A DNA stretch of 64,000 bases. It comes from Fasciola hepatica. Its lineage: Eukaryota > Platyhelminthes > Trematoda > Plagiorchiida > Fasciolidae. The stretch is from the NCBI GenBank assembly GCA_948099385.1, contig CANUEZ040000013.1:62001-126000 (forward strand), read 5' to 3'. A model generated the notes under the pieces. The model was not told the origin of the DNA, searched no databases, and saw only the letters and a list, made by a program, of their open reading frames with translations. Position 1 is the first letter of the stretch, and every line of letters starts with the position of its first letter. Both the position numbers and the translations under genes were made by a program. Of the stretch, positions 36,006 to 51,613 are shown piece after piece.

Positions 36006-38405
36006 GCTTGAACGCTCAACTCACCATTGAAAACCATGGAAGCACTGTACAGCTGTTTCATCCTTGTTGGGAATCATCAGCAGTGCACATCCATCGAGCC
36101 CCCACGGGGACTCGAACCCGGGGTGAACGATTGTGAATCGAACACCTTAACCACAAGGATATCCGGGCTGGCTCTCAACGGTTTGTTCAACATATACACT
36201 ACATGATATAGCACCCTTCCGTCACTGGCTTTGAACGGTAACAACCCGCTTCCCACACAGCGATCGACTCCTATGATGGATGACTTCTCTGTAGGGGCCT
36301 AAGTACAACGAAGGCATTCCGTTATGAACAACCTACAGAGCTTGGTTACTGTTTGCAATTGAGTTGTAGGAGATTAGATTTGTATATAATATGATTCATC
36401 ATGCAGCTTGAACGCTCAACTCACCATTGAAAACCATGGAAGCACTGTACAGCTGTTTCATCCTTGTTGGGAATCATCAGCAGTGCACATCCACCGAGCC
36501 CCCACGGGGACTCGAACCCGGGGTGAACCATTGTGAATCGAACACCTTAACCACAAGGATATCCGGGCTGGCTCTCAACGGTTTGTTGAACATATACACT
36601 ACATGATATAGCACCCTTCCGTCACTGGCTTTGAACGGTAACAACCCGCTTCCCACACAGCGATCGACTCCTATGATGGATGACTTCTCTGTAGGGGCCT
36701 AAGTACAACGAAGGCATTCCGTTATGAACAACCTACAGAGCTTGGTTACTGTTTGCAATTGAGTTGTAGGAGATTAGATTTGTATATAATATGATTCATC
36801 ATGCAGCTTGAACGCTCAACTCACCATTGAAAACCATGGAAGCACTGTACAGCTGTTTCATCCTTGTTGGGAATCATCAGCAGTGCACATCCACCGAGCC
36901 CCCACGGGGACTCGAACCCGGGGTGAACGATTGTGAATCGAACACCTTAACCACAAGGATATCCGGGCTGGCTCTCAACGGTTTGTTGAACATATACACT
37001 ACATGATATAGCACCCTTCCGTCACTGGCTTTGAACGGTAACAACCCGCTTCCCACACAGCGATCGACTCCTATGATGGATGACTTCTCTGTAGGGGCCT
37101 AAGTACAACGAAGGCATTCCGTTATGAACAACCTACAGAGCTTGGTTACTGTTTGCAATTGAGTTGTAGGAGATTAGATTTGTATATAATATGATTCATC
37201 ATGCAGCTTGAACGCTCAACTCACCATTGAAAACCATGGAAGCACTGTACAGCTGTTTCATCCTTGTTGGGAATCATCAGCAGTGCACATCCATCGAGCC
37301 CCCACGGGGACTCGAACCCGGGGTGAACGATTGTGAATCGAACACCTTAACCACAAGGATATCCGGGCTGGCTCTCAACGGTTTGTTCAACATATACACT
37401 ACATGATATAGCACCCTTCCGTCACTGGCTTTGAACGGTAACAACCCGCTTCCCACACAGCGATCGACTCCTATGATGGATGACTTCTCTGTAGGGGCCT
37501 AAGTACAACGAAGGCATTCCGTTATGAACAACCTACAGAGCTTGGTTACTGTTTGCAATTGAGTTGTAGGAGATTAGATTTGTATATAATATGATTCATC
37601 ATGCAGCTTGAACGCTCAACTCACCATTGAAAACCATGGAAGCACTGTACAGCTGTTTCATCCTTGTTGGGAATCATCAGCAGTGCACATCCACCGAGCC
37701 CCCACGGGGACTCGAACCCGGGGTGAACCATTGTGAATCGAACACCTTAACCACAAGGATATCCGGGCTGGCTCTCAACGGTTTGTTGAACATATACACT
37801 ACATGATATAGCACCCTTCCGTCACTGGCTTTGAACGGTAACAACCCGCTTCCCACACAGCGATCGACTCCTATGATGGATGACTTCTCTGTAGGGGCCT
37901 AAGTACAACGAAGGCATTCCGTTATGAACAACCTACAGAGCTTGGTTACTGTTTGCAATTGAGTTGTAGGAGATTAGATTTGTATATAATATGATTCATC
38001 ATGCAGCTTGAACGCTCAACTCACCATTGAAAACCATGGAAGCACTGTACAGCTGTTTCATCCTTGTTGGGAATCATCAGCAGTGCACATCCACCGAGCC
38101 CCCACGGGGACTCGAACCCGGGGTGAACGATTGTGAATCGAACACCTTAACCACAAGGATATCCGGGCTGGCTCTCAACGGTTTGTTGAACATATACACT
38201 ACATGATATAGCACCCTTCCGTCACTGGCTTTGAACGGTAACAACCCGCTTCCCACACAGCGATCGACTCCTATGATGGATGACTTCTCTGTAGGGGCCT
38301 AAGTACAACGAAGGCATTCCGTTATGAACAACCTACAGAGCTTGGTTACTGTTTGCAATTGAGTTGTAGGAGATTAGATTTGTATATAATATGATTCATC
38401 ATGCA
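36006..38405. repeat. 1200-bp tandem duplication of a three-unit block
   Basis: Units 91-93 (36006-37205) and 94-96 (37206-38405) appear identical base for base by eye. In each triad the first unit carries ccatcgag plus gtttgttcaac, the second has the C allele at unit base 124 and the third is the G consensus. Unit 89 carries the same marked pair of changes together with an extra A. This is a local higher-order repeat that points to recent unequal exchange. Confidence 0.85.
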
Positions 38406-41400
38406 GCTTGAACGCTCAACTCACCATTGAAAACCATGGAAGCACTGTACAGCTGTTTCATCCTTGTTGGGAATCATCAGCAGTGCACATCCACCGAGCC
38501 CCCACGGGGACTCGAACCCGGGGTGAACGATTGTGAATCGAACACCTTAACCACAAGGATATCCGGGCTGGCTCTCAACGGTTTGTTGAACATATACACT
38601 ACATGATATAGCACCCTTCCGTCACTGGCTTTGAACGGTAACAACCCGCTTCCCACACAGCGATCGACTCCTATGATGGATGACTTCTCTGTAGGGGCCT
38701 AAGTACAACGAAGGCATTCCGTTATGAACAACCTACAGAGCTTGGTTACTGTTTGCAATTGAGTTGTAGGAGATTAGATTTGTATATAATATGATTCATC
38801 ATGCAGCTTGAACGCTCAACTCACCATTGAAAACCATGGAAGCACTGTACAGCTGTTTCATCCTTGTTGGGAATCATCAGCAGTGCACATCCACCGAGCC
38901 CCCACGGGGACTCGAACCCGGGGTGAACGATTGTGAATCGAACACCTTAACCACAAGGATATCCGGGCTGGCTCTCAACGGTTTGTTGAACATAAACACT
39001 ACATGATATAGCACCCTTCCGTCACTGGCTTTGAACGGTAACAACCCTCTTCCCACACAGCGATCGACTCCTATGATGGATGACTTCTCTGTAGGGGCCT
39101 AAGTACAACGAAGGCATTCCGTTATGAACAACCTACAGAGCTTGGTTACTGTTTGCAATTGAGTTGTAGGAGATTAGATTTGTATATAATATGATTCATC
39201 ATGCAGCTTGAACGCTCAACTCACCATTGAAAACCATGGAAGCACTGTACAGCTGTTTCATCCTTGTTGGGAATCATCAGCAGTGCACATCCACCGAGCC
39301 CCCACGGGGACTCGAACCCGGGGTGAACGATTGTGAATCGAACACCTTAACCACAAGGATATCCGGGCTGGCTCTCAACGGTTTGTTGAACATATACACT
39401 ACATGATATAGCACCCTTCCGTCACTGGCTTTGAACGGTAACAACCCGCTTCCCACACAGCGATCGACTCCTATGATGGATGACTTCTCTGTAGGGGCCT
39501 AAGTACAACGAAGGCATTCCGTTATGAACAACCTACAGAGCTTGGTTACTGTTTGCAATTGAGTTGTAGGAGATTAGATTTGTATATAATATGATTCATC
39601 ATGCAGCTTGAACGCTCAACTCACCATTGAAAACCATGGAAGCACTGTACAGCTGTTTCATCCTTGTTGGGAATCATCAGCAGTGCACATCCACCGAGCC
39701 CCCACGGGGACTCGAACCCGGGGTGAACCATTGTGAATCGAACACCTTAACCACAAGGATATCCGGGCTGGCTCTCAACGGTTTGTTGAACATATACACT
39801 ACATGATATAGCACCCTTCCGTCACTGGCTTTGAACGGTAACAAACCCGCTTCCCACACAGCGATCGACTCCTATGATGGATGACTTCTCTGTAGGGACC
39901 TAAGTACAACGAAGGCATTCCGTTATGAACAACCTACAGAGCTTGGTTACTGTTTGCAATTGAGTTGTAGGAGATTAGATTTGTATATAATATGATTCAT
40001 CATGCAGCTTGAACGCTCAACTCACCATTGAAAACCATGGAAGCACTGTACAGCTGTTTCATCCTTGTTGGGAATCATCAGCAGTGCACATCCACCGAGC
40101 CCCCACGGGGACTCGAACCCGGGGTGAACGATTGTGAATCGAACACCTTAACCACAAGGATATCCGGGCTGGCTCTCAACGGTTTGTTGAACATATACAC
40201 TACATGATATAGCACCCTTCCGTCACTGGCTTTGAACGGTAACAACCCTCTTCCCACACAACGATCGACTCCTATGATGGATGACTTCTCTGTAGGGGCC
40301 TAAGTACAACGAAGGCATTCCGTTATGAACAACCTACAGAGCTTGGTTACTGTTTGCAATTGAGTTGTAGGAGATTAGATTTGTATATAATATGATTCAT
40401 CATGCAGCTTGAACGCTCAACTCACCATTGAAAACCATGGAAGCACTGTACAGCTGTTTCATCCTTGTTGGGAATCATCAGCAGTGCACATCCACCGAGC
40501 CCCCACGGGGACTCGAACCCGGGGTGAACCATTGTGAATCGAACACCTTAACCACAAGGATATCCGGGCTGGCTCTCAACGGTTTGTTGAACATATACAC
40601 TACATGATATAGCACCCTTCCGTCACTGGCTTTGAACGGTAACAACCCGCTTCCCACACAGCGATCGACTCCTATGATGGATGACTTCTCTGTAGGGGCC
40701 TAAGTACAACGAAGGCATTCCGTTATGAACAACCTACAGAGCTCGGTTACTGTTTGCAATTGAGTTGTAGGAGATTAGATTTGTATATAATATGATTCAT
40801 CATGCAGCTTGAACGCTCAACTCACCATTGAAAACCATGGAAGCACTGTACAGCTGTTTCATCCTTGTTGGGAATCATCAGCAGTGCACATCCACCGAGC
40901 CCCCACGGGGACTCGAACCCAGGGTGAACGATTGTGAATCGAACATTTTAACCACAAGGATATCCGGGCTGGCTCTCAACGGTTTGTTCAACATATACAC
41001 TACATGATATAGCACCCTTCCGTCACTGGCTTTGAACGGTAACAACCCGCTTCCCACACAGCGATCGACTCCTATGATGGATGACTTCTCTGTAGGGGCC
41101 TAAGTACAACGAAGGCATTCCGTTATGAACAACCTACAGAGCTTGGTTACTGTTTGCAATTGAGTTGTAGGAGATTAGATTTGTATATAATATGATTCAT
41201 CATGCAGCTTGAACGCTCAACTCACCATTGAAAACCATGGAAGCACTGTACAGCTGTTTCATCCTTGTTGGGAATCATCAGCAGTGCACATCCACCGAGC
41301 CCCCACGGGGACTCGAACCCGGGGTGAACCATTGTGAATCGAACACCTTAACCACAAGGATATCCGGGCTGGCTCTCAACGGTTTGTTGAACATAAACAC

Positions 41401-44400
41401 TACATGATATAGCACCCTTCCGTCACTGGCTTTGAACGGTAACAACCCGCTTCCCACACAGCGATTGACTCCTATGATGGATGACTTCTCTGTAGGGGCC
41501 TAAGTACAACGAAGGAATTCCGTTATGAACAACCTACAGAGCTTGGTTACTGTTTGCAATTGAGTTGTAGGAGATTAGATTTGTATATAATATGATTCAT
41601 CATGCAGCTTGAACGCTCAACTCACCATTGAAAACCATGGAAGCACTGTACAGCTGTTTCATCCTTGTTGGGAATCATCAGCAGTGCACATCCACCGAGC
41701 CCCCACGGGGACTCGAACCCGGGGTGAACCATTGTGAATCGAACACCTTAACCACAAGGATATCCGGGCTGGCTTTCAACGGCTTGTTGAACATATACAC
41801 TACATGATATAGCACCCTTCCGTCACTGGCTTTGAACGGTAACAACCCGCTTCCCACACAGCGATCGACTCCTATGATGGATGACTTCTCTGTAGGGGCC
41901 TAAGTACAACGAAGGAATTCCGTTATGAACAACCTACAGAGCTTGGTTACTGTTTGCAATTGAGTTGTAGGAGATTAGATTTGTATATAATATGATTCAT
42001 CATGCAGCTTGAACGCTCAACTCACCATTGAAAACCATGGAAGCACTGTACAGCTGTTTCATCCTTGTTGGGAATCATCAGCAGTGCACATCCACCGAGC
42101 CCCCACGGGGACTCGAACCCGGGGTGAACCATTGTGAATCGAACACCTTAACCACAAGGATATCCGGGCTGGCTCTCAACGGTTTGTTGAACATATACAC
42201 TACATGATATAGCACCCTTCCGTCACTGGCTTTGAACGGTAACAAACCCGCTTCCCACACAGCGATCGACTCCTATGATGGATGACTTCTCTGTAGGGGC
42301 CTAAGTACAACGAAGGAATTCCGTTATGAACAACCTACAGAGCTTGGTTACTGTTTGCAATTGAGTTGTAGGAGATTAGATTTGTATATAATATGATTCA
42401 TCATGCAGCTTGAACGCTCAACTCACCATTGAAAACCATGGAAGCACTGTACAGCTGTTTCATCCTTGTTGGGAATCATCAGCAGTGCACATCCACCGAG
42501 CCCCCACGGGGACTCGAACCCGGGGTGAACGATTGTGAATCGAACACCTTAACCACAAGGATATCCGGGCTGGCTCTCAACGGTTTGTTGAACATATACA
42601 CTACATGATATAGCACCCTTCCGTCACTGGCTTTGAACGGTAACAACCCGCTTCCCACACAGCGATCGACTCCTATGATGGATGACTTCTCTGTAGGGGC
42701 CTAAGTACAACGAAGGCATTCCGTTATGAACAACCTACAGAGCTTGGTTACTGTTTGCAATTGAGTTGTAGGAGATTAGATTTGTATATAATATGATTCA
42801 TCATGCAGCTTGAACGCTCAACTCACCATTGAAAACCATGGAAGCACTGTACAGCTGTTTCATCCTTGTTGGGAATCATCAGCAGTGCACATCCACCGAG
42901 CCCCCACGGGGACTCGAACCCGGGGTGAACGATTGTGAATCGAACACCTTAACCACAAGGATATCCGGGCTGGCTCTCAACGGTTTGTTGAACATAAACA
43001 CTACATGATATAGCACCCTTCCGTCACTGGCTTTGAACGGTAACAAACCCGCTTCCCACACAGCGATCGACTCCTATGATGGATGACTTCTCTGTAGGGG
43101 CCTAAGTACAACGAAGGCATTCCGTTATGAACAACCTACAGAGCTTGGTTACTGTTTGCAATTGAGTTGTAGGAGATTAGATTTGTATATAATATGATTC
43201 ATCATGCAGCTTGAACGCTCAACTCACCATTGAAAACCATGGAAGCACTGTACAGCTGTTTCATCCTTGTTGGGAATCATCAGCAGTGCACATCCACCGA
43301 GCCCCCACGGGGACTCGAACCCGGGGTGAACGATTGTGAATCGAACACCTTAACCACAAGGATATCCGGGCTGGCTCTCAACGGTTTGTTGAACATATAC
43401 ACTACATGATATAGCACCCTTCCGTCACTGGCTTTGAACGGTAACAAACCCGCTTCCCACACAGCGATCGACTCCTATGATGGATGACTTCTCTGTAGGG
43501 GCCTAAGTACAACGAAGGCATTCCGTTATGAACAACCTACAGAGCTTGGTTACTGTTTGCAATTGAGTTGTAGGAGATTAGATTTGTATATAATATGATT
43601 CATCATGCAGCTTGAACGCTCAACTCACCATTGAAAACCATGGAAGCACTGTACAGCTGTTTCATCCTTGTTGGGAATCATCAGCAGTGCACATCCACCG
43701 AGCCCCCACGGGGACTCGAACCCGGGGTGAACCATTGTGAATCGAACACCTTAACCACAAGGATATCCGGGCTGGCTCTCAACGGTTTGTTGAACATATA
43801 CACTACCTGATATAGCACCCTTCCGTCACTGGCTTTGAACGGTAACAACCCGCTTCCCACACAGCGATCGACTCCTATGATGGATGACTTCTCTGTAGGG
43901 GCCTAAGTACAACGAAGGCATTCCGTTATGAACAACCTACAGAGCTTGGTTACTGTTTGCAATTGAGTTGTAGGAGATTAGATTTGTATATAATATGATT
44001 CATCATGCAGCTTGAACGCTCAACTCACCATTGAAAACCATGGAAGCACTGTACAGCTGTTTCATCCTTGTTGGGAATCATCAGCAGTGCACATCCACCG
44101 AGCCCCCACGGGGACTCGAACCCGGGGTGAACCATTGTGAATCGAACACCTTAACCACAAGGATATCCGGGCTGGCTCTCAACGGTTTGTTGAACATATA
44201 CACTACATGATATAGCACCCTTCCGTCACTGGCTTTGAACGGTAACAAACCCGCTTCCCACACAGCGATCGACTCCTATGATGGATGACTTCTCTGTAGG
44301 GGCCTAAGTACAACGAAGGCATTCCGTTATGAACAACCTACAGAGCTTGGTTACTGTTTGCAATTGAGTTGTAGGAGATTAGATTTGTATATAATATGAT

Positions 44401-47400
44401 TCATCATGCAGCTTGAACGCTCAACTCACCATTGAAAACCATGGAAGCACTGTACAGCTGTTTCATCCTTGTTGGGAATCATCAGCAGTGCACATCCACC
44501 GAGCCCCCACGGGGACTCGAACCCGGGGTGAACGATTGTGAATCGAACACCTTAACCACAAGGATATCCGGGCTGGCTCTCAACGGTTTGTTGAACATAT
44601 ACACTACATGATATAGCACCCTTCCGTCACTGGCTTTGAACGGTAACAACCCGCTTCCCACACAGCGATCGACTCCTATGATGGATGACTTCTCTGTAGG
44701 GGCCTAAGTACAACGAAGGCATTCCGTTATGAACAACCTACAGAGCTTGGTTACTGTTTGCAATTGAGTTGTAGGAGATTAGATTTGTATATAATATGAT
44801 TCATCATGCAGCTTGAACGCTCAACTCACCATTGAAAACCATGGAAGCACTGTACAGCTGTTTCATCCTTGTTGGGAATCATCAGCAGTGCACATCCACC
44901 GAGCCCCCACGGGGACTCGAACCCGGGGTGAACGATTGTGAATCGAACACCTTAACCACAAGGATATCCGGGCTGGCTCTCAACGGTTTGTTGAACATAT
45001 ACACTACATGATATAGCAGCCTTCCGTCACTGGCTTTGAACGGTAACAACCCGCTTCCCACACAGCGATCGACTCCTATGATGGATGACTTCTCTGTAGG
45101 GGCCTAAGTACAACGAAGGAATTCCGTTATGAACAACCTACAGAGCTTGGTTACTGTTTGCAATTGAGTTGTAGGAGATTAGATTTGTATATAATATGAT
45201 TCATCATGCAGCTTGAACGCTCAACTCACCATTGAAAACCATGGAAGCACTGTACAGCTGTTTCATCCTTGTTGGGAATCATCAGCAGTGCACATCCACC
45301 GAGCCCCCACGGGGACTCGAACCCGGGGTGAACGATTGTGAATCGAACACCTTAACCACAAGGATATCCGGGCTGGCTCTCAACGGTTTGTTGAACATAT
45401 ACACTACATGATATAGCACCCTTCCGTCACTGGCTTTGAACGGTAACAACCCGCTTCCCACACAGCGATCGACTCCTATGATGGATGACTTCTCTGTAGG
45501 GGCCTAAGTACAACGAAGGCATTCCGTTATGAACAACCTACAGAGCTTGGTTACTGTTTGCAATTGAGTTGTAGGAGATTAGATTTGTATATAATATGAT
45601 TCATCATGCAGCTTGAACGCTCAACTCACCATTGAAAACCATGGAAGCACTGTACAGCTGTTTCATCCTTGTTGGGAATCATCAGCAGTGCACATCCACC
45701 GAGCCCCCACGGGGACTCGAACCCGGGGTGAACGATTGTGAATCGAACACCTTAACCACAAGGATATCCGGGCTGGCTCTCAACGGTTTGTTGAACATAT
45801 ACACTACATGATATAGCACCCTTCCGTCACTGGCTTTGAACGGTAACAACCCGCTTCCCACACAGCGATCGACTCCTATGATGGATGACTTCTCTGTAGG
45901 GGCCTAAGTACAACGAAGGAATTCCGTTATGAACAACCTACAGAGCTCGGTTACTGTTTGCAATTGAGTTGTAGGAGATTAGATTTGTATATAATATGAT
46001 TCATCATGCAGCTTGAACGCTCAACTCACCATTGAAAACCATGGAAGCACTGTACAGCTGTTTCATCCTTGTTGGGAATCATCAGCAGTGCACATCCACC
46101 GAGCCCCCACGGGGACTCGAACCCGGGGTGAACGATTGTGAATCGAACTCCTTAACCACAAGGATATCCGGGCTGGCTCTCAACGGTTTGTTGAACATAT
46201 ACACTACATGATATAGCAGCCTTCCGTCACTGGCTTTGAACGGTAACAACCCGCTTCCCACACAGCGATCGACTCCTATGATGGATGACTTCTCTGTAGG
46301 GGCCTAAGTACAACGAAGGCATTCCGTTATGAACAACCTACAGAGCTTGGTTACTGTTTGCAATTGAGTTGTAGGAGATTAGATTTGTATATAATATGAT
46401 TCATCATGCAGCTTGAACGCTCAACTCACCATTGAAAACCATGGAAGCACTGTACAGCTGTTTCATCCTTGTTGGGAATCATCAGCAGTGCACATCCACC
46501 GAGCCCCCACGGGGACTCGAACCCGGGGTGAACGATTGTGAATCGAACACCTTAACCACAAGGATATCCGGGCTGGCTCTCAACGGTTTGTTGAACATAT
46601 ACACTACATGATATAGCACCCTTCCGTCACTGGCTTTGAACGGTAACAACCCGCTTCCCACACAGCGATCGACTCCTATGATGGATGACTTCTCTGTAGG
46701 GGCCTAAGTACAACGAAGGCATTCCGTTATGAACAACCTACAGAGCTTGGTTACTGTTTGCAATTGAGTTGTAGGAGATTAGATTTGTATATAATATGAT
46801 TCATCATGCAGCTTGAACGCTCAACTCACCATTGAAAACCATGGAAGCACTGTACAGCTGTTTCATCCTTGTTGGGAATCATCAGCAGTGCACATCCACC
46901 GAGCCCCCACGGGGACTCGAACCCGGGGTGAACGATTGTGAATCGAACACCTTAACCACAAGGATATCCGGGCTGGCTCTCAACGGTTTGTTGAACATAT
47001 ACACTACATGATATAGCACCCTTCCGTCACTGGCTTTGAACGGTAACAACCCGCTTCCCACACAGCGATCGACTCCTATGATGGATGACTTCTCTGTAGG
47101 GGCCTAAGTACAACGAAGGCATTCCGTTATGAACAACCTACAGAGCTTGGTTACTGTTTGCAATTGAGTTGTAGGAGATTAGATTTGTATATAATATGAT
47201 TCATCATGCAGCTTGAACGCTCAACTCACCATTGAAAACCATGGAAGCACTGTACAGCTGTTTCATCCTTGTTGGGAATCATCAGCAGTGCACATCCACC
47301 GAGCCCCCACGGGGACTCGAACCCGGGGTGAACGATTGTGAATCGAACACCTTAACCACAAGGATATCCGGGCTGGCTCTCAACGGTTTGTTGAACATAT

Positions 47401-50400
47401 ACACTACATGATATAGCACCCTTCCGTCACTGGCTTTGAACGGTAACAAACCCGCTTCCCACACAGCGATCGACTCCTATGATGGATGACTTCTCTGTAG
47501 GGGCCTAAGTACAACGAAGGCATTCCGTTATGAACAACCTACAGAGCTTGGTTACTGTTTGCAATTGAGTTGTAGGAGATTAGATTTGTATATAATATGA
47601 TTCATCATGCAGCTTGAACGCTCAACTCACCATTGAAAACCATGGAAGCACTGTACAGCTGTTTCATCCTTGTTGGGAATCATCAGCAGTGCACATCCAC
47701 CGAGCCCCCACGGGGACTCGAACCCGGGGTGAACGATTGTGAATCGAACACCTTAACCACAAGGATATCCGGGCTGGCTCTCAACGGTTTGTTGAACATA
47801 TACACTACATGATATAGCACCCTTCCGTCACTGGCTTTGGACGGTAACAAACCCGCTTCCCACACAGCGATCGACTCCTATGATGGATGACTTCTCTGTA
47901 GGGGCCTAAGTACAACGAAGGCATTCCGTTATGAACAACCTACAGAGCTTGGTTACTGTTTGCAATTGAGTTGTAGGAGATTAGATTTGTATATAATATG
48001 ATTCATCATGCAGCTTGAACGCTCAACTCACCATTGAAAACCATGGAAGCACTGTACAGCTGTTTCATCCTTGTTGGGAATCATCAGCAGTGCACATCCA
48101 CCGAGCCCCCACGGGGACTCGAACCCGGGGTGAACGATTGTGAATCGAACACCTTAACCACAAGGATATCCGGGCTGGCTCTCAACGGTTTGTTGAACAT
48201 ATACACTACATGATATAGCACCCTTCCGTCACTGGCTTTGAACGGTAACAACCCGCTTCCCACACAGCGATCGACTCCTATGATGGATGACTTCTCTGTA
48301 GGGGCCTAAGTACAACGAAGGCATTCCGTTATGAACAACCTACAGAGCTTGGTTACTGTTTGCAATTGAGTTGTAGGAGATTAGATTTGTATATAATATG
48401 ATTCATCATGCAGCTTGAACGCTCAACTCACCATTGAAAACCATGGAAGCACTGTACAGCTGTTTCATCCTTGTTGGGAATCATCAGCAGTGCACATCCA
48501 CCGAGCCCCCACGGGGACTCGAACCCGGGGTGAACCATTGTGAATCGAACACCTTAACCACAAGGATATCCGGGCTGGCTCTCAACGGTTTGTTGAACAT
48601 ATACACTACATGATATAGCACCCTTCCGTCACTGGCTTTGAACGGTAACAAACCCGCTTCCCACACAGCGATCGACTCCTATGATGGATGACTTCTCTGT
48701 AGGGGCCTAAGTACAACGAAGGCATTCCGTTATGAACAACCTACAGAGCTTGGTTACTGTTTGCAATTGAGTTGTAGGAGATTAGATTTGTATATAATAT
48801 GATTCATCATGCAGCTTGAACGCTCAACTCACCATTGAAAACCATGGAAGCACTGTACAGCTGTTTCATCCTCGTTGGGAATCATCAGCAGTGCACATCC
48901 ACCGAGCCCCCACGGGGACTCGAACCCGGGGTGAACGATTGTGAATCGAACACCTTAACCACAAGGATATCCGGGCTGGCTCTCAACGGCTTGTTGAACA
49001 TATACACTACATGATATAGCAGCCTTCCGTCACTGGCTTTGAACGGTAACAACCCGCTTCCCACACAGCGATCGACTCCCATGATGGATGACTTCTCTGT
49101 AGGGGCCTAAGTACAACGAAGGCATTCCGTTATGAACAACCTACAGAGCTTGGTTACTGTTTGCAATTGAGTTGTAGGAGATTAGATTTGTATATAATAT
49201 GATTCATCATGCAGCTTGAACGCTCAACTCACCATTGAAAACCATGGAAGCACTGTACAGCTGTTTCATCCTTGTTGGGAATCATCAGCAGTGCACATCC
49301 ACCGAGCCCCCACGGGGACTCGAACCCGGGGTGAACGATTGTGAATCGAACACCTTAACCACAAGGATATCCGGGCTGGCTCTCAACGGTTTGTTGAACA
49401 TATACACTACATGATATAGCACCCTTCCGTCACTGGCTTTGAACGGTAACAACCCGCTTCCCACACAGCGATCGACTCCTATGATGGATGACTTCTCTGT
49501 AGGGGCCTAAGTACAACGAAGGCATTCCGTTATGAACAACCTACAGAGCTTGATTACTGTTTGCAATTGAGTTGTAGGAGATTAGATTTGTATATAATAT
49601 GATTCATCATGCAGCTTGAACGCTCAACTCACCATTGAAAACCATGGAAGCACTGTACAGCTGTTTCATCCTTGTTGGGAATCATCAGCAGTGCACATCC
49701 ACCGAGCCCCCACGGGGACTCGAACCCGGGGTGAACGATTGTGAATCGAACACCTTAACCACAAGGATATCCGGGCTGGCTCTCAACGGTTTGTTGAACA
49801 TATACACTACATGATATAGCACCCTTCCGTCACTGGCTTTGAACGGTAACAACCCGCTTCCCACACAGCGATCGACTCCTATGATGGATGACTTCTCTGT
49901 AGGGGCCTAAGTACAACGAAGGCATTCCGTTATGAACAACCTACAGAGCTTGGTTACTGTTTGCAATTGAGTTGTAGGAGATTAGATTTGTATATAATAT
50001 GATTCATCATGCAGCTTGAACGCTCAACTCACCATTGAAAACCATGGAAGCACTGTACAGCTGTTTCATCCTTGTTGGGAATCATCAGCAGTGCACATCC
50101 ACCGAGCCCCCACGGGGACTCGAACCCGGGGTGAACGATTGTGAATCGAACACCTTAACCACAAGGATATCCGGGCTGGCTCTCAACGGTTTGTTGAACA
50201 TATACACTACATGATATAGCACCCTTCCGTCACTGGCTTTGAACGGTAACAACCCGCTTCCCACACAGCGATCGACTCCTATGATGGATGACTTCTCTGT
50301 AGGGGCCTAAGTACAACGAAGGCATTCCGTTATGAACAACCTACAGAGCTTGATTACTGTTTGCAATTGAGTTGTAGGAGATTAGATTTGTATATAATAT

Positions 50401-51613
50401 GATTCATCATGCAGCTTGAACGCTCAACTCACCATTGAAAACCATGGAAGCACTGTACAGCTGTTTCATCCTTGTTGGGAATCATCAGCAGTGCACATCC
50501 ACCGAGCCCCCACGGGGACTCGAACCCGGGGTGAACGATTGTGAATCGAACTCCTTAACCACAAGGATATCCGGGCTGGCTCTCAACGGTTTGTTGAACA
50601 TATACACTACATGATATAGCACCCTTCCGTCACTGGCTTTGAACGGTAACAACCCGCTTCCCACACAGCGATCGACTCCTATGATGGATGACTTCTCTGT
50701 AGGGGCCTAAGTACAACGAAGGCATTCCGTTATGAACAACCTACAGAGCTTGGTTACTGTCTGCAATTGAGTTGTAGGAGATTAGATTTGTATATAATAT
50801 GATTCATCATGCAGCTTGAACGCTCAACTCACCATTGAAAGCCATGGAAGCACTGTACAGCTGTTTCATCCTTGTTGGGAATCATCAGCAGTGCACATCC
50901 ACCGAGCCCCCACGGGGACTCGAACCCGGGGTGAACCATTGTGAATCGAACACCTTAACCACAAGGATATCCGGGCTGGCTCTCAACGGTTTGTTGAACA
51001 TATACACTACATGATATAGCACCCTTCCGTCACTGGCTTTGAACGGTAACAACCCGCTTCCCACACAGCGATCGACTCCTATGATGGATGACTTCTCTGT
51101 AGGGGCCTAAGTACAACGAAGGCATTCCGTTATGAACAACCTACAGAGCTTGGTTACTGTTTGCAATTGAGTTGTAGGAGATTAGATTTGTATATAATAT
51201 GATTCATCATGCAGCTTGAACGCTCAACTCACCATTGAAAACCATGGAAGCACTGTACAGCTGTTTCATCCTTGTTGGGAATCATCAGCAGTGCACATCC
51301 ACCGAGCCCCCACGGGGACTCGAACCCGGGGTGAACGATTGTGAATCGAACACCTTAACCACAAGGATATCCGGGCTGGCTCTCAACGGTTTGTTGAACA
51401 TATACACTACATGATATAGCAGCCTTCCGTCACTGGCTTTGAACGGTAACAACCCGCTTCCCACACAGCGATCGACTCCTATGATGGATGACTTCTCTGT
51501 AGGGGCCTAAGTACAACGAAGGCATTCCGTTATGAACAACCTACAGAGCTTGGTTACTGTTTGCAATTGAGTTGTAGGAGATTAGATTTGTATATAATAT
51601 GATTCATCATGCA

